DNA from: Hyphomicrobiales bacterium
GTDB lineage: Bacteria; Pseudomonadota; Alphaproteobacteria; Rhizobiales; Beijerinckiaceae
Length of the DNA stretch: 64,000 nt
Assembly (NCBI GenBank): GCA_027489955.1
Contig: JAIXYZ010000009.1
Coordinates: forward strand, 1-64,000
Direction of reading: 5' to 3'
This document shows positions 1-7,564 of the stretch, one piece after another (position 1 is the stretch's first letter; the number at the start of each line of letters is the position of its first letter). The notes below the pieces were generated by a model. The model was not told the DNA's origin, searched no databases, and saw only the letters and a list, made by a program, of their open reading frames with translations. The position numbers and the translations under genes are program-made.

Positions 1-201
1 GTGAGCCGTCGAGATCGTGATCCCGCGCGCCTTCTCCTCAGGAGCCTTGTCGATCTGGTCATACGCCGTGAACGTCGCGCCGCCAGCCTCCGCCAGGACC
101 TTCGTGATCGCTGCCGTCAAAGACGTCTTGCCATGGTCAACATGGCCAATCGTCCCGATGTTGCAGTGCGGCTTCGTCCGTTCGAACTTTTCCTTCGCCA
201 T
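1..201 (-). CDS. tuf: elongation factor Tu, N-terminal fragment (cut by window edge)
   Basis: The reverse-strand reading begins [16 protein letters not shown] and continues with the P-loop GHVDHGKT (G1), so this is the first 67 residues of the GTPase that delivers aminoacyl-tRNA to the ribosome. The frame is open to the window edge, so the gene continues outside. The residues GITI at the end of the fragment belong to the switch I/G2 region. In many bacteria tRNA-Tyr and tRNA-Gly lie just upstream of tuf; here they lie about 7.7 kb away on the same strand, so the intervening segment may be lineage-specific. A candidate promoter of its own lies about 60 bases upstream of the start codon. Confidence 0.97.
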   Translation of the reverse strand, partial: MAKEKFERTKPHCNIGTIGHVDHGKTSLTAAITKVLAEAGGATFTAYDQIDKAPEEKARGITISTAH

Positions 202-261
202 GTCACTCGTTCCTGACTGCGGGCGCCCCTGTCCGGTGGGAGCAGGGCCAAAAGTGCGGCT

Positions 262-290
262 CGTCTAGTCGGCTTTTATGTCGGCTTCAA
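262..290 (-). promoter_or_regulatory. candidate promoter of tuf
   Basis: On the reverse strand TTGAAG (285-290) is followed after exactly 17 bases by TAGACG (262-267). The expected start site leaves a leader of about 55 bases before the tuf ATG. The match is moderate and was found by eye. The rest of the interval 202-494 shows no convincing gene. Confidence 0.45.
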
Positions 291-494
291 GAGGGAGATG
301 CGTCGCGGCGGCGCGACCCGCCCCCCGGCCGCCCGCGAGCCCCGCGATCGCGGCCCGTTCCGGCAGGAGGTTCGACGGCCGCGCGGCGCCATCCGCAGGC
401 GTGCGGCACCGGCGATCCGCGCCCGCTTCAGGCAATGCCACCGGCGGCACGGCGGCGAACCCGTGCGTTCGCCAACGTCGCCCGGGCCGGACGA

Positions 495-953
495 TCAGCG
501 GGCGCCGTTCGCCAGGCCGGAGGCCGGCAACAGGCCGCCGAGCCAGGCGCCCAGCTCATGGTCGGGCACCTTCGTCAGGTCCTTGGACACGACGCGCGCG
601 ACGGCAACGTCCTGCCCCAGCCGCGCGCGCAGGGGAGCGACCAGCCGGCGGGGCGCGGCCAGGACGACGCCCTCCATGCCGGACCTGCGCGCCACCTCGA
701 CGACCCGCCTGGCGACGCGCGCCATAAACGCCTCCTTCGCGAGGCGAACCCGGTCGCCGTGCTCCACCGCGTGGCGCCGCTCGCCCTGCCCGATCACCCG
801 CGGCAGGGGGCTCGTCCGCAATTCGTCGCGCAGTTCGTCCAGCCGCTCCGCGTTGTCCATCTCCTCCAGCGGCACGAATTCGCCGGTCCGCGCCCGGGTC
901 AGGAGCCGGGCACGCCCGCCATCGGCGATGACGAAGAGAAGTTTCGGGATCAT
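495..953 (-). CDS. host attachment protein (AtsE/baeRF-like family)
   Basis: This 152-residue protein starts MIPKLLFVIADGGRARLL, which matches the first strand of the host-attachment/baeRF family (an eRF1-domain-2/RNase-like fold named after an Agrobacterium plant-attachment gene). The body has many Arg and Glu residues and ends in a KDLTKVPDHELGAWL segment, which is also typical of the family. The molecular function is not settled; several members sit in stress or hypoxia regulons. The ATG at 953 was chosen because the family motif begins there, although the open frame extends further upstream. It lies 7 bases downstream of the DUF2267 gene and is probably co-transcribed with it from the FNR-type promoter region at 1454-1467. 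Confidence 0.8.
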   Translation of the reverse strand: MIPKLLFVIADGGRARLLTRARTGEFVPLEEMDNAERLDELRDELRTSPLPRVIGQGERRHAVEHGDRVRLAKEAFMARVARRVVEVARRSGMEGVVLAAPRRLVAPLRARLGQDVAVARVVSKDLTKVPDHELGAWLGGLLPASGLANGAR

Positions 954-960
954 GGCGCTC

Positions 961-1401
961 TCACGCGGCCCTGTGCCCGGCCGGCCAGAAGCCGCGCAGC
1001 GGACCGGGCAGGTGCTTAATGATCTTGGCTGTCTCGCCGGGATCGAGCCTGGCGGCCATGGCCGCGAACACCGCCTCGATCGCGGCGTCCGGCTCCCGCG
1101 GGAAGCCGGGCGGCAGGGCCGCGCCCACCACCGCGGCGAAGTCATCCCGGTCCCGCGAATGGGCCGGCGCCGCGCCGGCGTGCCATCCCTCGAAGAAGAT
1201 CCCCCGCACCAGGATCGGCAGTTGCGCCGACAGCCCGGCAGCCACCGGCAGCGGCAGCCGGTCGCGCAGCGCGTGCAGCACGGCGCGCAGCGCCTCGTAG
1301 GCGTGCCGGCGGCCGCACGGAGGAAGCGTCTCCTCGATCCGGCGGAGCCACTCGTTGGTTTCCTGGATGGTGGCGTCGAAGACGGAAAGGCCCGTGCCCA
1401 T
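961..1401 (-). CDS. DUF2267 family protein
   Basis: This 146-residue soluble protein begins MGTGLSVFDATIQETNEWL. The pattern of paired helices with a central segment of the type LRDRLPLPVAAGLSAQLPILVRGIFFEGW is characteristic of DUF2267 proteins. Their biochemical role is unknown; in alphaproteobacteria they often sit with host-attachment, Hsp20 or USP genes. The ATG at 1401 is preferred over an upstream ATG (1443) because AGGAG lies about 8 bases before it. A FNR/FixK-like dyad lies 53-66 bases upstream, the right distance for oxygen-dependent activation of this two-gene unit. Confidence 0.8.
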   Translation of the reverse strand: MGTGLSVFDATIQETNEWLRRIEETLPPCGRRHAYEALRAVLHALRDRLPLPVAAGLSAQLPILVRGIFFEGWHAGAAPAHSRDRDDFAAVVGAALPPGFPREPDAAIEAVFAAMAARLDPGETAKIIKHLPGPLRGFWPAGHRAA

Positions 1402-1453
1402 GACGGCGATCTCCTGCGACGGGCCAAGCCTGCCCGATCGCACGGGACGAACC

Positions 1454-1467
1454 TTGACCTATGTCAG
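1454..1467 (-). promoter_or_regulatory. FNR/FixK-type box (one mismatch) upstream of the DUF2267 gene
   Basis: The plus strand reads TTGAC-CTAT-GTCAG, one base away from the FixK/FNR consensus TTGAC-N4-GTCAA. It lies 53-66 bases upstream of the DUF2267 start codon, compatible with a class II activator site near -41. This is a sequence match only. Confidence 0.5.
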
Positions 1468-1611
1468 GACCGATGCTCCCGGCCGTGGCAGGGTCTGCAG
1501 GTTGCCGGGACGGCCCGATGAGCAGGGTCCGGCGTTCCGCACGCACGTTTAACCGGCGGCCAGCGGGACAGGTGGTTTCGCTATCCGCTCTCGCAGCACG
1601 GGGAGGTTTTC

Positions 1612-1860
1612 ATGCCCGAAGCATCGCAGCCGCTCGACGGCGTCGGCTCCGTCATAGATAGCTTCGTCGCCACGACGAAGGCCAACCAGGACCACGTGGC
1701 CGAGGCATGGGCCCGCCACTGCGAGCTCTATGCCCGCTATTTCGCCTCGCTGGCCGAGGCTCACGGGCCTGACGGCATCTTCGCCGCCAATGCCGATCTG
1801 GTGATGAGCAGCATGGATTCGATGGCCCGCAACCTGTCGGCGATCTATCAGCCAAGATGA
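1612..1860 (+). CDS. small phasin-like helical protein
   Basis: This 82-residue protein (MPEASQPLDGVGSVIDSF...) is predicted to be almost entirely helical, with a W-A-R-H-C-E-L-Y-A-R-Y amphipathic stretch and a second helix containing LVMSSMDSMARNLSAIY. The pattern resembles a shortened phasin or the small proteins seen near polyhydroxyalkanoate and hypoxia genes, but I cannot assign it firmly. A strong ribosome site (GGGGAGG) precedes the ATG by 6 bases. It sits between the two FNR-type boxes, so it may belong to the same oxygen-responsive group. A different small structural role is equally possible. Confidence 0.6.
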   Translation: MPEASQPLDGVGSVIDSFVATTKANQDHVAEAWARHCELYARYFASLAEAHGPDGIFAANADLVMSSMDSMARNLSAIYQPR

Positions 1861-1906
1861 TTGAAGCCGCCATGATCCATCACAGCGTCCTTCGCCGGCA
1901 CGATCC

Positions 1907-1920
1907 TTGATGCGGATCAA
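1907..1920 (+). promoter_or_regulatory. perfect FNR/Anr-type box upstream of dodecin
   Basis: The sequence is TTGAT-GCGG-ATCAA, an exact FNR/Anr dyad with the usual 4-base spacer. It lies 51-64 bases upstream of the dodecin ATG at 1971, compatible with a class II activator site. Binding is inferred from the sequence. Confidence 0.65.
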
Positions 1921-1970
1921 CAACTGCTCGGTTTCATCGTCGATCCTGTGCGTCCAGACAGGAGGCGGTC

Positions 1971-2180
1971 ATGGCGCTGTTGAAGGTCGTGGAAGTACTG
2001 GCGGAATCGTCCGACAGCTGGGAGGACGCCGCGAGGAAGGCGGTCGCGGAGGCCGCCAGAACGGTCCGGCACATCCGGTCGATCTATGTCGAGAACATGC
2101 AGGCGACCGTCGCGGACGGCCGGATCGAGCGATACCGGATCAACGCGAAGATCACCTTCGAGGTCGAGGCCGACGACTGA
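1971..2180 (+). CDS. dodecin family flavin-binding protein
   Basis: The 69-residue product has the complete dodecin pattern: an N-terminal strand (LLKVVEVLAESSDSWEDA), one helix rich in Ala, then RSIYVENMQATV and a final strand YRINAKITFEVEADD. Dodecins form hollow dodecamers that store and protect flavins such as FMN or riboflavin in the cytoplasm. The conserved S-x-x-S-W-E-D-A segment and the Arg/Asn-rich middle strand agree with the flavin-stacking Trp and oligomer contacts of the family. A strong AGGAGG precedes the ATG. The perfect FNR-type dyad upstream suggests induction under low oxygen. Confidence 0.93.
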   Translation: MALLKVVEVLAESSDSWEDAARKAVAEAARTVRHIRSIYVENMQATVADGRIERYRINAKITFEVEADD

Positions 2181-2191
2181 GCGCCTCCCGC

Positions 2192-3694
2192 TCATCGCAG
2201 CTGCATCCAGATGGCTTTCAGCTCGGAGAACTGGTCGTGGGCGGCCTGTGACTTGTCGCGGCCGCCGAAGCCGGACTGCTTGAAGCCGCCGAACGGCACG
2301 CTCATGTCGCCCTCGGAGAAGCAATTCACCGAAACCGTCCCGGCCCGCAGGGCCCGGGCGGCACGGTGGGCGACGTTGACGTCATCGGTCCACAACGAGG
2401 CTGCCAGGCCGTAAGGCGTGTCGTTGGCGATCCTGAGCCCCTCCGCTTCGTCGTCGAAGGTGATCACCGACAGGACCGGGCCGAAGATCTCGTCGCGGGC
2501 GATCCGCATGTCGTTACGCACGCCGTCGAAAATCGCCGGCTCGATGAAATAGCCGCCACTGTCGATCCGCACGCGTTTGCCTCCGCGAACGAGCCTGGCG
2601 CCCTCGGCCTGTCCATCCTCGACATAGCCCAGCACCCGATCCAGATGCTGCTGCTCGATCATCGGCCCGAGCCGCGTTCCGGCATCGAGCGGATCGCCCA
2701 GGGTCCAGGCGTCGAACTCGGCCTGCACGGCAGCAAGGACCGCGTCCTTGACGTCGCGATGAACGATGAGACGCGAGCCTGCGCTGCAATTCTCCCCCTG
2801 GTTGAGGAGGATACCCGTCGCAACGTGCTCGGCCAGCGCCTGAAGACGCGTGACGTCCTTCATGACCAGGCACGGGCTCTTGCCACCCAGTTCGAGGGCA
2901 AGCCGCTTCAAATTGGATTCGGCTGCGTAATGGAGAAACAGCCGCCCCACCTCGGTCGAGCCTGTGAAGCTGACGCAATCGACATCCGGGTGCAGGCCGA
3001 TGCGCGCGCCGGCCGTTTCACCGAACCCCGGCACGACGTTGACGACGCCGTCGGGTATGCCGGCCTCGGCGGCGAGCTCGGCCAGACGCAGGGCGCTGAG
3101 CGGCGTCTGCTCGGCGGGCTTGAGCACGACCGTGTTACCGACGGCGAGCGCCGGACCGAGCTTCAGGCAGGCCGTCATCACCGGAAAATTCCAGGGCGTG
3201 ACGATACCGACCACACCCAGCGGCTCGCGCACCGTCATTCCCACGATGTCGGCAGCCGTCGGCGGCAGCCTGTCGTAGAGCTTGTCCGTGAGCTCGGCGT
3301 GCCAGCGGATTGCGCCCACCGCGTCCGGCAGGTCCATGCTGGTCGTGACGCTGGCGGGCTTGCCGGCGTCAAGCACGTCCAGCAGGGCCAGTTCGGTCGC
3401 ATGGGCCTCGATGCGGTCGGCGAAGGCCAGGAGCTTCGCCTTGCGCTCCGCCGGGGCGAGCCCGGACCAGCGGCCGTCGTCGAACGCGCGGCGCGCCGCC
3501 GCGACCGCATCGTCCACATCCTCCGCCGCTCCCTCCGCGACGCTGGCGATGCGGCTGCCATTGGCGGGATTACGGGTGTCGAAGCGTCCGCCCGACCTCG
3601 CGGGGCGGAAGCGTCCGTCGATGAAGGCATCGGTGCGGAACGAGAGGGCCGCAGCCGCATCGCGCCATCCGGCGCCGTCCGTCAGCGTGTCCAT
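2192..3694 (-). CDS. aldehyde dehydrogenase, PuuC-like
   Basis: This 500-residue NAD(P)-dependent aldehyde dehydrogenase shows the family landmarks: TPWNFP near residue 167, FTGSTEVG near 243, catalytic Glu268 in LELGGKSP and catalytic Cys303 in QGENCSAGSR. The C-terminal PFGGFKQSGFGGRDKS and following HDQFSELKAIWM resemble PuuC, which oxidises gamma-glutamyl-aminobutyraldehyde, but substrate cannot be fixed from sequence. The ATG at 3694 lies one base after the stop of the DapA-family gene, so the two form one operon. A DapA-type dehydratase/aldolase followed by an aldehyde dehydrogenase also fits sugar-acid or hydroxyproline breakdown through 2-oxoglutarate semialdehyde; I consider that the main alternative. 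Confidence 0.9.
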   Translation of the reverse strand: MDTLTDGAGWRDAAAALSFRTDAFIDGRFRPARSGGRFDTRNPANGSRIASVAEGAAEDVDDAVAAARRAFDDGRWSGLAPAERKAKLLAFADRIEAHATELALLDVLDAGKPASVTTSMDLPDAVGAIRWHAELTDKLYDRLPPTAADIVGMTVREPLGVVGIVTPWNFPVMTACLKLGPALAVGNTVVLKPAEQTPLSALRLAELAAEAGIPDGVVNVVPGFGETAGARIGLHPDVDCVSFTGSTEVGRLFLHYAAESNLKRLALELGGKSPCLVMKDVTRLQALAEHVATGILLNQGENCSAGSRLIVHRDVKDAVLAAVQAEFDAWTLGDPLDAGTRLGPMIEQQHLDRVLGYVEDGQAEGARLVRGGKRVRIDSGGYFIEPAIFDGVRNDMRIARDEIFGPVLSVITFDDEAEGLRIANDTPYGLAASLWTDDVNVAHRAARALRAGTVSVNCFSEGDMSVPFGGFKQSGFGGRDKSQAAHDQFSELKAIWMQLR

Positions 3695-3695
3695 G

Positions 3696-4598
3696 TCAGG
3701 CCGCCTTCGACACGAGGCCGGCGCCGCGCGCCTGGGCGAACAGCTCGCGGAATTTCGCCTTCTCGCCCTCCGTGAGGCCACCGAGCGGCGGACGCACGCT
3801 GCCGACGGGCATGCCCAGCAGCTCGCAGCCATACTTCACGTACTGCAGATACTTGCCGCCGCCTTCCAGCAGCATGAACAGCGGCAGGATGCGGCGCATG
3901 ATGTCGCGCGCGGCGGTCAGGTCCTTGCGGACGACGGCGGCCTCGTAGAGCGCCATGTGCTCGGCAGGCAGGATGTTGGACGCGCCGGCTACCCAGCCCT
4001 TGGCGCCCCAGGCGAAATGATCGAACGCCTGGTCGTCGGCTCCGCTGATCACGTCCAGATGGTCGCTGCGCTCGAGAATGTGCTCGAGGAAACGAGCCAT
4101 CGATCCGCTCGATTCCTTGATGCCCTTCACCTCCGGCACGGCCCGCATGGCGTCCAGGAATTCGGCGTTCATGTCCACGCCGGTGCGCGCCGGGAAGTTA
4201 TAGAGCAGGATCGGCATCCGGATCGCGGCCGCCACCATCTTGAAATGGCCGATGAGCTCCGGCGTCGTGGGCAGCGAGTAGTAGGGAGCCGCGAGCATCA
4301 CCGCGTCATAGCCGAGTGATTTGGCGTAGAGGCTGAGCTCGATCGTCTCCGAAGGCCGCGCACTGTTGGTGCCGGCGATCAGCATGGTCTTTCCCTTGGC
4401 CCGATCGGCAGCGGCCTTCAGCACCTGCTTCCGCTCGTCCGCCGACTGCGCGTAGTACTCGCCCGTGGTGCCGCCGGGGATCAGCGCGTGGACGCGCTGC
4501 GCGAGCAGGCTGTCCACCAGCGGATCGTAGGCCTTCAGGTCCAGGGCATGATCGGCGGTGAAGGGCGTGACGGTGACGGCAAGGATACCTTCGAACAT
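3696..4598 (-). CDS. DapA-family (dihydrodipicolinate synthase/N-acetylneuraminate lyase) protein
   Basis: This 300-residue TIM-barrel protein has the Schiff-base Lys161 (KGIKESSG), Tyr133 (YNFPARTG) and the GGTTGE loop with Thr44-Thr45, so it should be an active class I lyase or synthase that handles pyruvate or a 2-oxo acid. The key positions coincide with the numbering of E. coli DapA, including Arg138, but the gene neighbour (aldehyde dehydrogenase) and divergent LysR regulator point to a catabolic role rather than lysine synthesis. A 2-keto-3-deoxy sugar acid dehydratase or hydroxyproline-pathway deaminase are options. It is first in the operon with the dehydrogenase. Confidence 0.88.
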   Translation of the reverse strand: MFEGILAVTVTPFTADHALDLKAYDPLVDSLLAQRVHALIPGGTTGEYYAQSADERKQVLKAAADRAKGKTMLIAGTNSARPSETIELSLYAKSLGYDAVMLAAPYYSLPTTPELIGHFKMVAAAIRMPILLYNFPARTGVDMNAEFLDAMRAVPEVKGIKESSGSMARFLEHILERSDHLDVISGADDQAFDHFAWGAKGWVAGASNILPAEHMALYEAAVVRKDLTAARDIMRRILPLFMLLEGGGKYLQYVKYGCELLGMPVGSVRPPLGGLTEGEKAKFRELFAQARGAGLVSKAA

Positions 4599-4670
4599 CG
4601 TGTGAGCTCCGGCGGGCGACCATCGCGGTCGGTCGGCCGAGCAGGCCCATTCCGCTCAAGCTTGACAATG

Positions 4671-4704
4671 CGCTTCGAAGCGTCGTTGCATGACTTTGAA
4701 TCAT
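4671..4704. promoter_or_regulatory. candidate LysR operator between the dapA-like gene and its regulator
   Basis: The 114-base divergent intergenic region holds a perfect 12-base palindrome CGCTTCGAAGCG (4671-4682) and, 8 bases on, an interrupted dyad ATGA-N7-TCAT (4690-4704). Both fall just before the regulator start at 4713, the usual place for LysR autoregulatory and activating sites. Confidence 0.5.
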
Positions 4705-4712
4705 GGGAAGCG

Positions 4713-5651
4713 ATGACCGTCCATCTCCCCGGCACCCGTGAGTACCTGTCCCCGCCCCTGTCGGCGCTGCACGCCTTCGTGGCCGCGGCGCAGTACATGA
4801 GCTTCTCGCGCGCGGCCGAGGAGCTGGGCGTGACGCAAAGCGGCGTGAGCCGCGCCATACGGTCGATCGAGGATGTGGTGGGGTCCCCGCTGTTCGTGCG
4901 CACCGGCCGCACCCTGGTCCTGACCGAGCCGGGACAGCGCTATCTCGAGCGCGTCCGCAGGGTTCTGGCCGATCTGGAAGCCGCGACGGTGGAGCTGGCC
5001 AACTATCGCGGCGCCGTCTCGTCGCTGGCCATTGCGACGCTGCCCACTTTCGGCAGCCGCTTCCTCGTGCCGCGGCTGGGCAGCTTCATGCAGCGCCATC
5101 CGGACGTTCAGCTGAACGTCCATTCCCGGATCGAGCCGTTCTCCTTCGATGGGAGCGGCATCGATTGCGCCGTCCATTACGGCGTCGATGCCTGGTCCGG
5201 CGCCATGGGGGACCATCTCATCGACGAGGTTCTCGTCCCCGTGGCGGCTCCCCAGCTGATCGACGGCATTGCCGATCTCCGGCAGGCATTCCAGTCCCTG
5301 CCGCTGATCCAGCACTCCCACCGGCCCACCGCCTGGCGCGAATGGCTGCGCGAATCCGGCTGGACGCATCCACAGCCCGATCTCGGCGTCTGCTTCGAGC
5401 AATACAATATGGGCATTCGCGCCGCCCTGGCCGGCCTGGGCGTAGCCCTGATGCCGGAATTCTTCATCCGCCAGGAGATCGACGAGCGCCTGCTGGTCAA
5501 GCTGTCGGAATTCCGCAGCCAGAGCCGGTGGTCCTACTTCCTCGTGTACCCCCAGGCCAAGCGCAACAACCCGGTGCTGCAGCAATTCCGCCTGTGGCTG
5601 CGCGGGCAGGTCCGCTCCGTGCTAAGGACCGAGACGATGCACGGCGCATGA
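4713..5651 (+). CDS. LysR-type transcriptional regulator (GcvA-like subgroup)
   Basis: The 312-residue protein has the N-terminal winged helix-turn-helix (SALHAFVAAAQYMSFSRAAEELGVTQSGVSRAIRSIE read in segments, about residues 15-75) and a C-terminal type 2 periplasmic-binding-like effector domain. The wording VTQSGVSRAI..ED.VG..LFVR and TEPGQRYL places it near the GcvA group. It is transcribed away from the DapA/aldehyde dehydrogenase operon and probably controls it through the palindromes in the shared region. Several upstream ATG codons exist in frame; 4713 was chosen because the HTH then starts at the normal distance. Its 3' end is followed by the left boundary of the tRNA-Gly island. Confidence 0.9.
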   Translation: MTVHLPGTREYLSPPLSALHAFVAAAQYMSFSRAAEELGVTQSGVSRAIRSIEDVVGSPLFVRTGRTLVLTEPGQRYLERVRRVLADLEAATVELANYRGAVSSLAIATLPTFGSRFLVPRLGSFMQRHPDVQLNVHSRIEPFSFDGSGIDCAVHYGVDAWSGAMGDHLIDEVLVPVAAPQLIDGIADLRQAFQSLPLIQHSHRPTAWREWLRESGWTHPQPDLGVCFEQYNMGIRAALAGLGVALMPEFFIRQEIDERLLVKLSEFRSQSRWSYFLVYPQAKRNNPVLQQFRLWLRGQVRSVLRTETMHGA

Positions 5652-5786
5652 CTTGAACTCATCCCCCCGCGTGCTCCCTATCCGCGCCGGGGCATCCTCG
5701 CATCCCAGGCCGGACGACAGTCGGATGGCGCAACCGCGCATCCCGCATGGGCGAAGGGTCGCGGACCTTGGGAGGGATGAAGAGGA

Positions 5787-5832
5787 TGGAGCGGGTGAAG
5801 GGAATCGAACCCTCGTATTCAGCTTGGAAGGC
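5787..5832 (-). repeat. attL-like orphan 3' fragment of tRNA-Gly(TCC)
   Basis: These 46 bases are identical to 7850-7895 and cover the anticodon stem-loop, T arm, acceptor 3' strand and encoded CCA. Identity stops abruptly on both sides, and there is no 5' half, so this is not a functional tRNA. It marks the old chromosomal 3' end of the gene pushed away by the insertion. Confidence 0.9.
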
Positions 5833-6094
5833 AAGTCGACCCCATATCCCGATGCTGCCACTCAATCAGTGTAATGCATTTTTCAAGCGCTTATTGACAT
5901 AAGAGCGTTTCGCTAAGTACCGGCAAAAACGGCCCCGTTTAGAGGTTTATGCGTCCTATCCGTGTCCTAAAAATCCGCCAAAACGTAGGCATCCGTGGTC
6001 CGATTTCTCTGTGCACGTCAAGTTCGGCTGGCATGACAATCGGCCGTTGGCGCCTATCGTGATCTGCACCAGCCCCCATCATGCGGAGACGGAT

Positions 6095-7033
6095 TTGCGG
6101 ACCGACTTTGAGTACGACGTTGCCTTCAGCTTCAACGCGCTAGACGAAGGTGTCGCTACCCAAGTGAACGACCTCCTAGCGCCGCGCCTGAAGACGTTCA
6201 TCTACAGCGAGCGGCAGCGCGAGATTGCAGGCACTGATGGGCAGGAAACGTTCAGCGCGGTCTACGGGAAAGCAGCCCGCCTCGTCGTTGTCATGTTCAG
6301 ACCGGAGTGGGGGCAGACGCCGTGGACCCGGATCGAGCGAGACGCAATTAAGAACAGGTCACTCGAAGACGGATGGGATTTTTGCACGTTCGTGCCGACG
6401 GTCGAGAGACCCGAGATGCCACCGTGGCTGCCGAAGACGAGGCTCTACGTCGGGCTTGGGCGGTGGGGCATGGAGGCTGCCGCTGCGGTGATCGAGGCTC
6501 GGGCAACGGAGCTTGGCAGCAATCCCGTCGAGGAGACGGTTTCCGATCGGGCGGATCGCTTTGCCAGGGCCGCCAAGCTCAAGTCTCTGCAGAAAAACTT
6601 TCAGAACACGTCTGAGGGAGTGAATGCCGCCTCCAAATCCTTTCAGGCCTTCGCCGCCAAACTCGAAGAATTGTGCCAAGCCATCTCGGGCAAAGGCGTC
6701 CGCGTGCAGTATCAGAACTCTCGCGGTTACCACGTGCTCACAGGGCTGGTGCCTTGCAATGCCATCGCTGAATTCCGTTCTCGGTTCTCCAATACCCTCG
6801 ATGAGGCAGTTTTCGAGTTCACCGTTTACAAGGGGTTCCCCGAGATTGCTGGGAATTACGGCTCGTTCGAGAAAGCCCGGAAGCTGACGACGCTTCGGTT
6901 CACCTATCAGTTGCTGAGTGCAGACCACCACGCCTGGGTCGAGAAGGGCGGAACCCGAAACTTCAGTGGTGAGCAACTCGCTGACTACGTGCTGCGAACG
7001 TACATGGACGTAGCGGAGCGGACCTCACAATAA
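6095..7033 (+). CDS. TIR-domain protein with unrecognised C-terminal domain (candidate anti-phage effector)
   Basis: With a TTG start at 6095 (preceded by GCGGAG at good distance) the product has 312 residues; GTG codons at 6011 and 6059 are alternatives that add 28 or 12 residues. Residues about 6-125 read as a bacterial TIR domain: YDVAFSFN (strand A), LKTFIYSERQ (matching VFYD..EQ), VYGKAARLVVVMF and WTRIERDAIKNR, where the Glu is the expected catalytic residue of NAD-cleaving TIRs. Residues about 150-312, starting with a charged helical segment (DRADRFARAAKLKSLQKNF), are unknown to me and may sense the trigger. It is the only large gene of the tRNA-Gly island, has lower GC than the chromosome and lacks a signal peptide or membrane segment. 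Confidence 0.75.
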   Translation: MRTDFEYDVAFSFNALDEGVATQVNDLLAPRLKTFIYSERQREIAGTDGQETFSAVYGKAARLVVVMFRPEWGQTPWTRIERDAIKNRSLEDGWDFCTFVPTVERPEMPPWLPKTRLYVGLGRWGMEAAAAVIEARATELGSNPVEETVSDRADRFARAAKLKSLQKNFQNTSEGVNAASKSFQAFAAKLEELCQAISGKGVRVQYQNSRGYHVLTGLVPCNAIAEFRSRFSNTLDEAVFEFTVYKGFPEIAGNYGSFEKARKLTTLRFTYQLLSADHHAWVEKGGTRNFSGEQLADYVLRTYMDVAERTSQ

Positions 7034-7234
7034 AGGCGACTTGGAGCGCGCCACCGACGCGCTCTTGAAGTGCTGCAGCTCCCGCACAGCCGCCTCGCGC
7101 TCATCCTCAGTCTTCGCCTCTTGCACGCGCAGCTCCAGAATCTTCCGAATCTTCTCCTCCGCCGAGAGCTCAGTGCCCTCGGTCGAGTTGAGAGACTTCA
7201 GAATATCCGAGCGGACGAGGATGGTGCAGCACAT
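7025..7234 (-). CDS. small island ORF, charged helical protein (uncertain)
   Basis: A 69-codon reverse frame whose middle part (ELSAEEKIRKILELRVQEAKTEDERE) would form one long charged helix. It overlaps the last 9 bases of the TIR gene tail to tail. No clear ribosome site precedes its ATG and I recognise no family. It may be translated together with the reverse frame 15 bases upstream, or it may be chance coding in a permissive segment. Confidence 0.35.
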   Translation of the reverse strand: MCCTILVRSDILKSLNSTEGTELSAEEKIRKILELRVQEAKTEDEREAAVRELQHFKSASVARSKSPLL

Positions 7235-7249
7235 GCTGGTAGTTTGTGG

Positions 7250-7564
7250 TCACGACGGCGCAATGCCGCGCAGCTTGACGCCGACAAACTCCAGGAACTC
7301 GCCAATCTCACCAGCAGCAATGTCTCGCTCTGTGGCGAAAATCTCGATCTCTCGTCGGTTGTCGAGTTGTTCCAGATACTCGTCCATCAGCAGATGCAAT
7401 TGCTGACATGCCTTCTCAGCGTGATCCACGCCCTGATGTCTTGATACCGTTCGCACCGCCGCAATATCTTCACGCTGGGGCGGGATGGGCAGCGAACGAA
7501 TGATGACGCACTTGCTTTTCGCCCACGCCTGAATGGCCTCGGCAATGCGACTTTCGTGTTTCAT
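7250..7564 (-). CDS. small island ORF of unknown function
   Basis: A 104-codon reverse frame (MKHESRIAEAIQAWAKSK...) with a sensible mix of residues: a helical start, a Pro/Gln-rich linker, and helical segments DHAEKACQQLHLLMDEYLEQLDNRREIEIF and ERDIAAGEIGEFLEFVGVKL when read in pieces. No family is recognised and the ribosome site is weak. Because it lies head-on to the TIR gene inside the island it could be a partner or regulator of it. The interval 7565-7849 is AT-rich and shows no gene. Confidence 0.45.
   Translation of the reverse strand: MKHESRIAEAIQAWAKSKCVIIRSLPIPPQREDIAAVRTVSRHQGVDHAEKACQQLHLLMDEYLEQLDNRREIEIFATERDIAAGEIGEFLEFVGVKLRGIAPS

Noticed and set aside
265-450. 61-codon reverse frame upstream of tuf
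   Set aside because: Composition is typical of a GC-rich shadow frame and it covers the likely tuf promoter.
5787-5832. second tRNA-Gly gene
   Set aside because: Only the 3' part from the anticodon stem to CCA is present; the D arm and 5' acceptor strand are missing, so it cannot be a tRNA.
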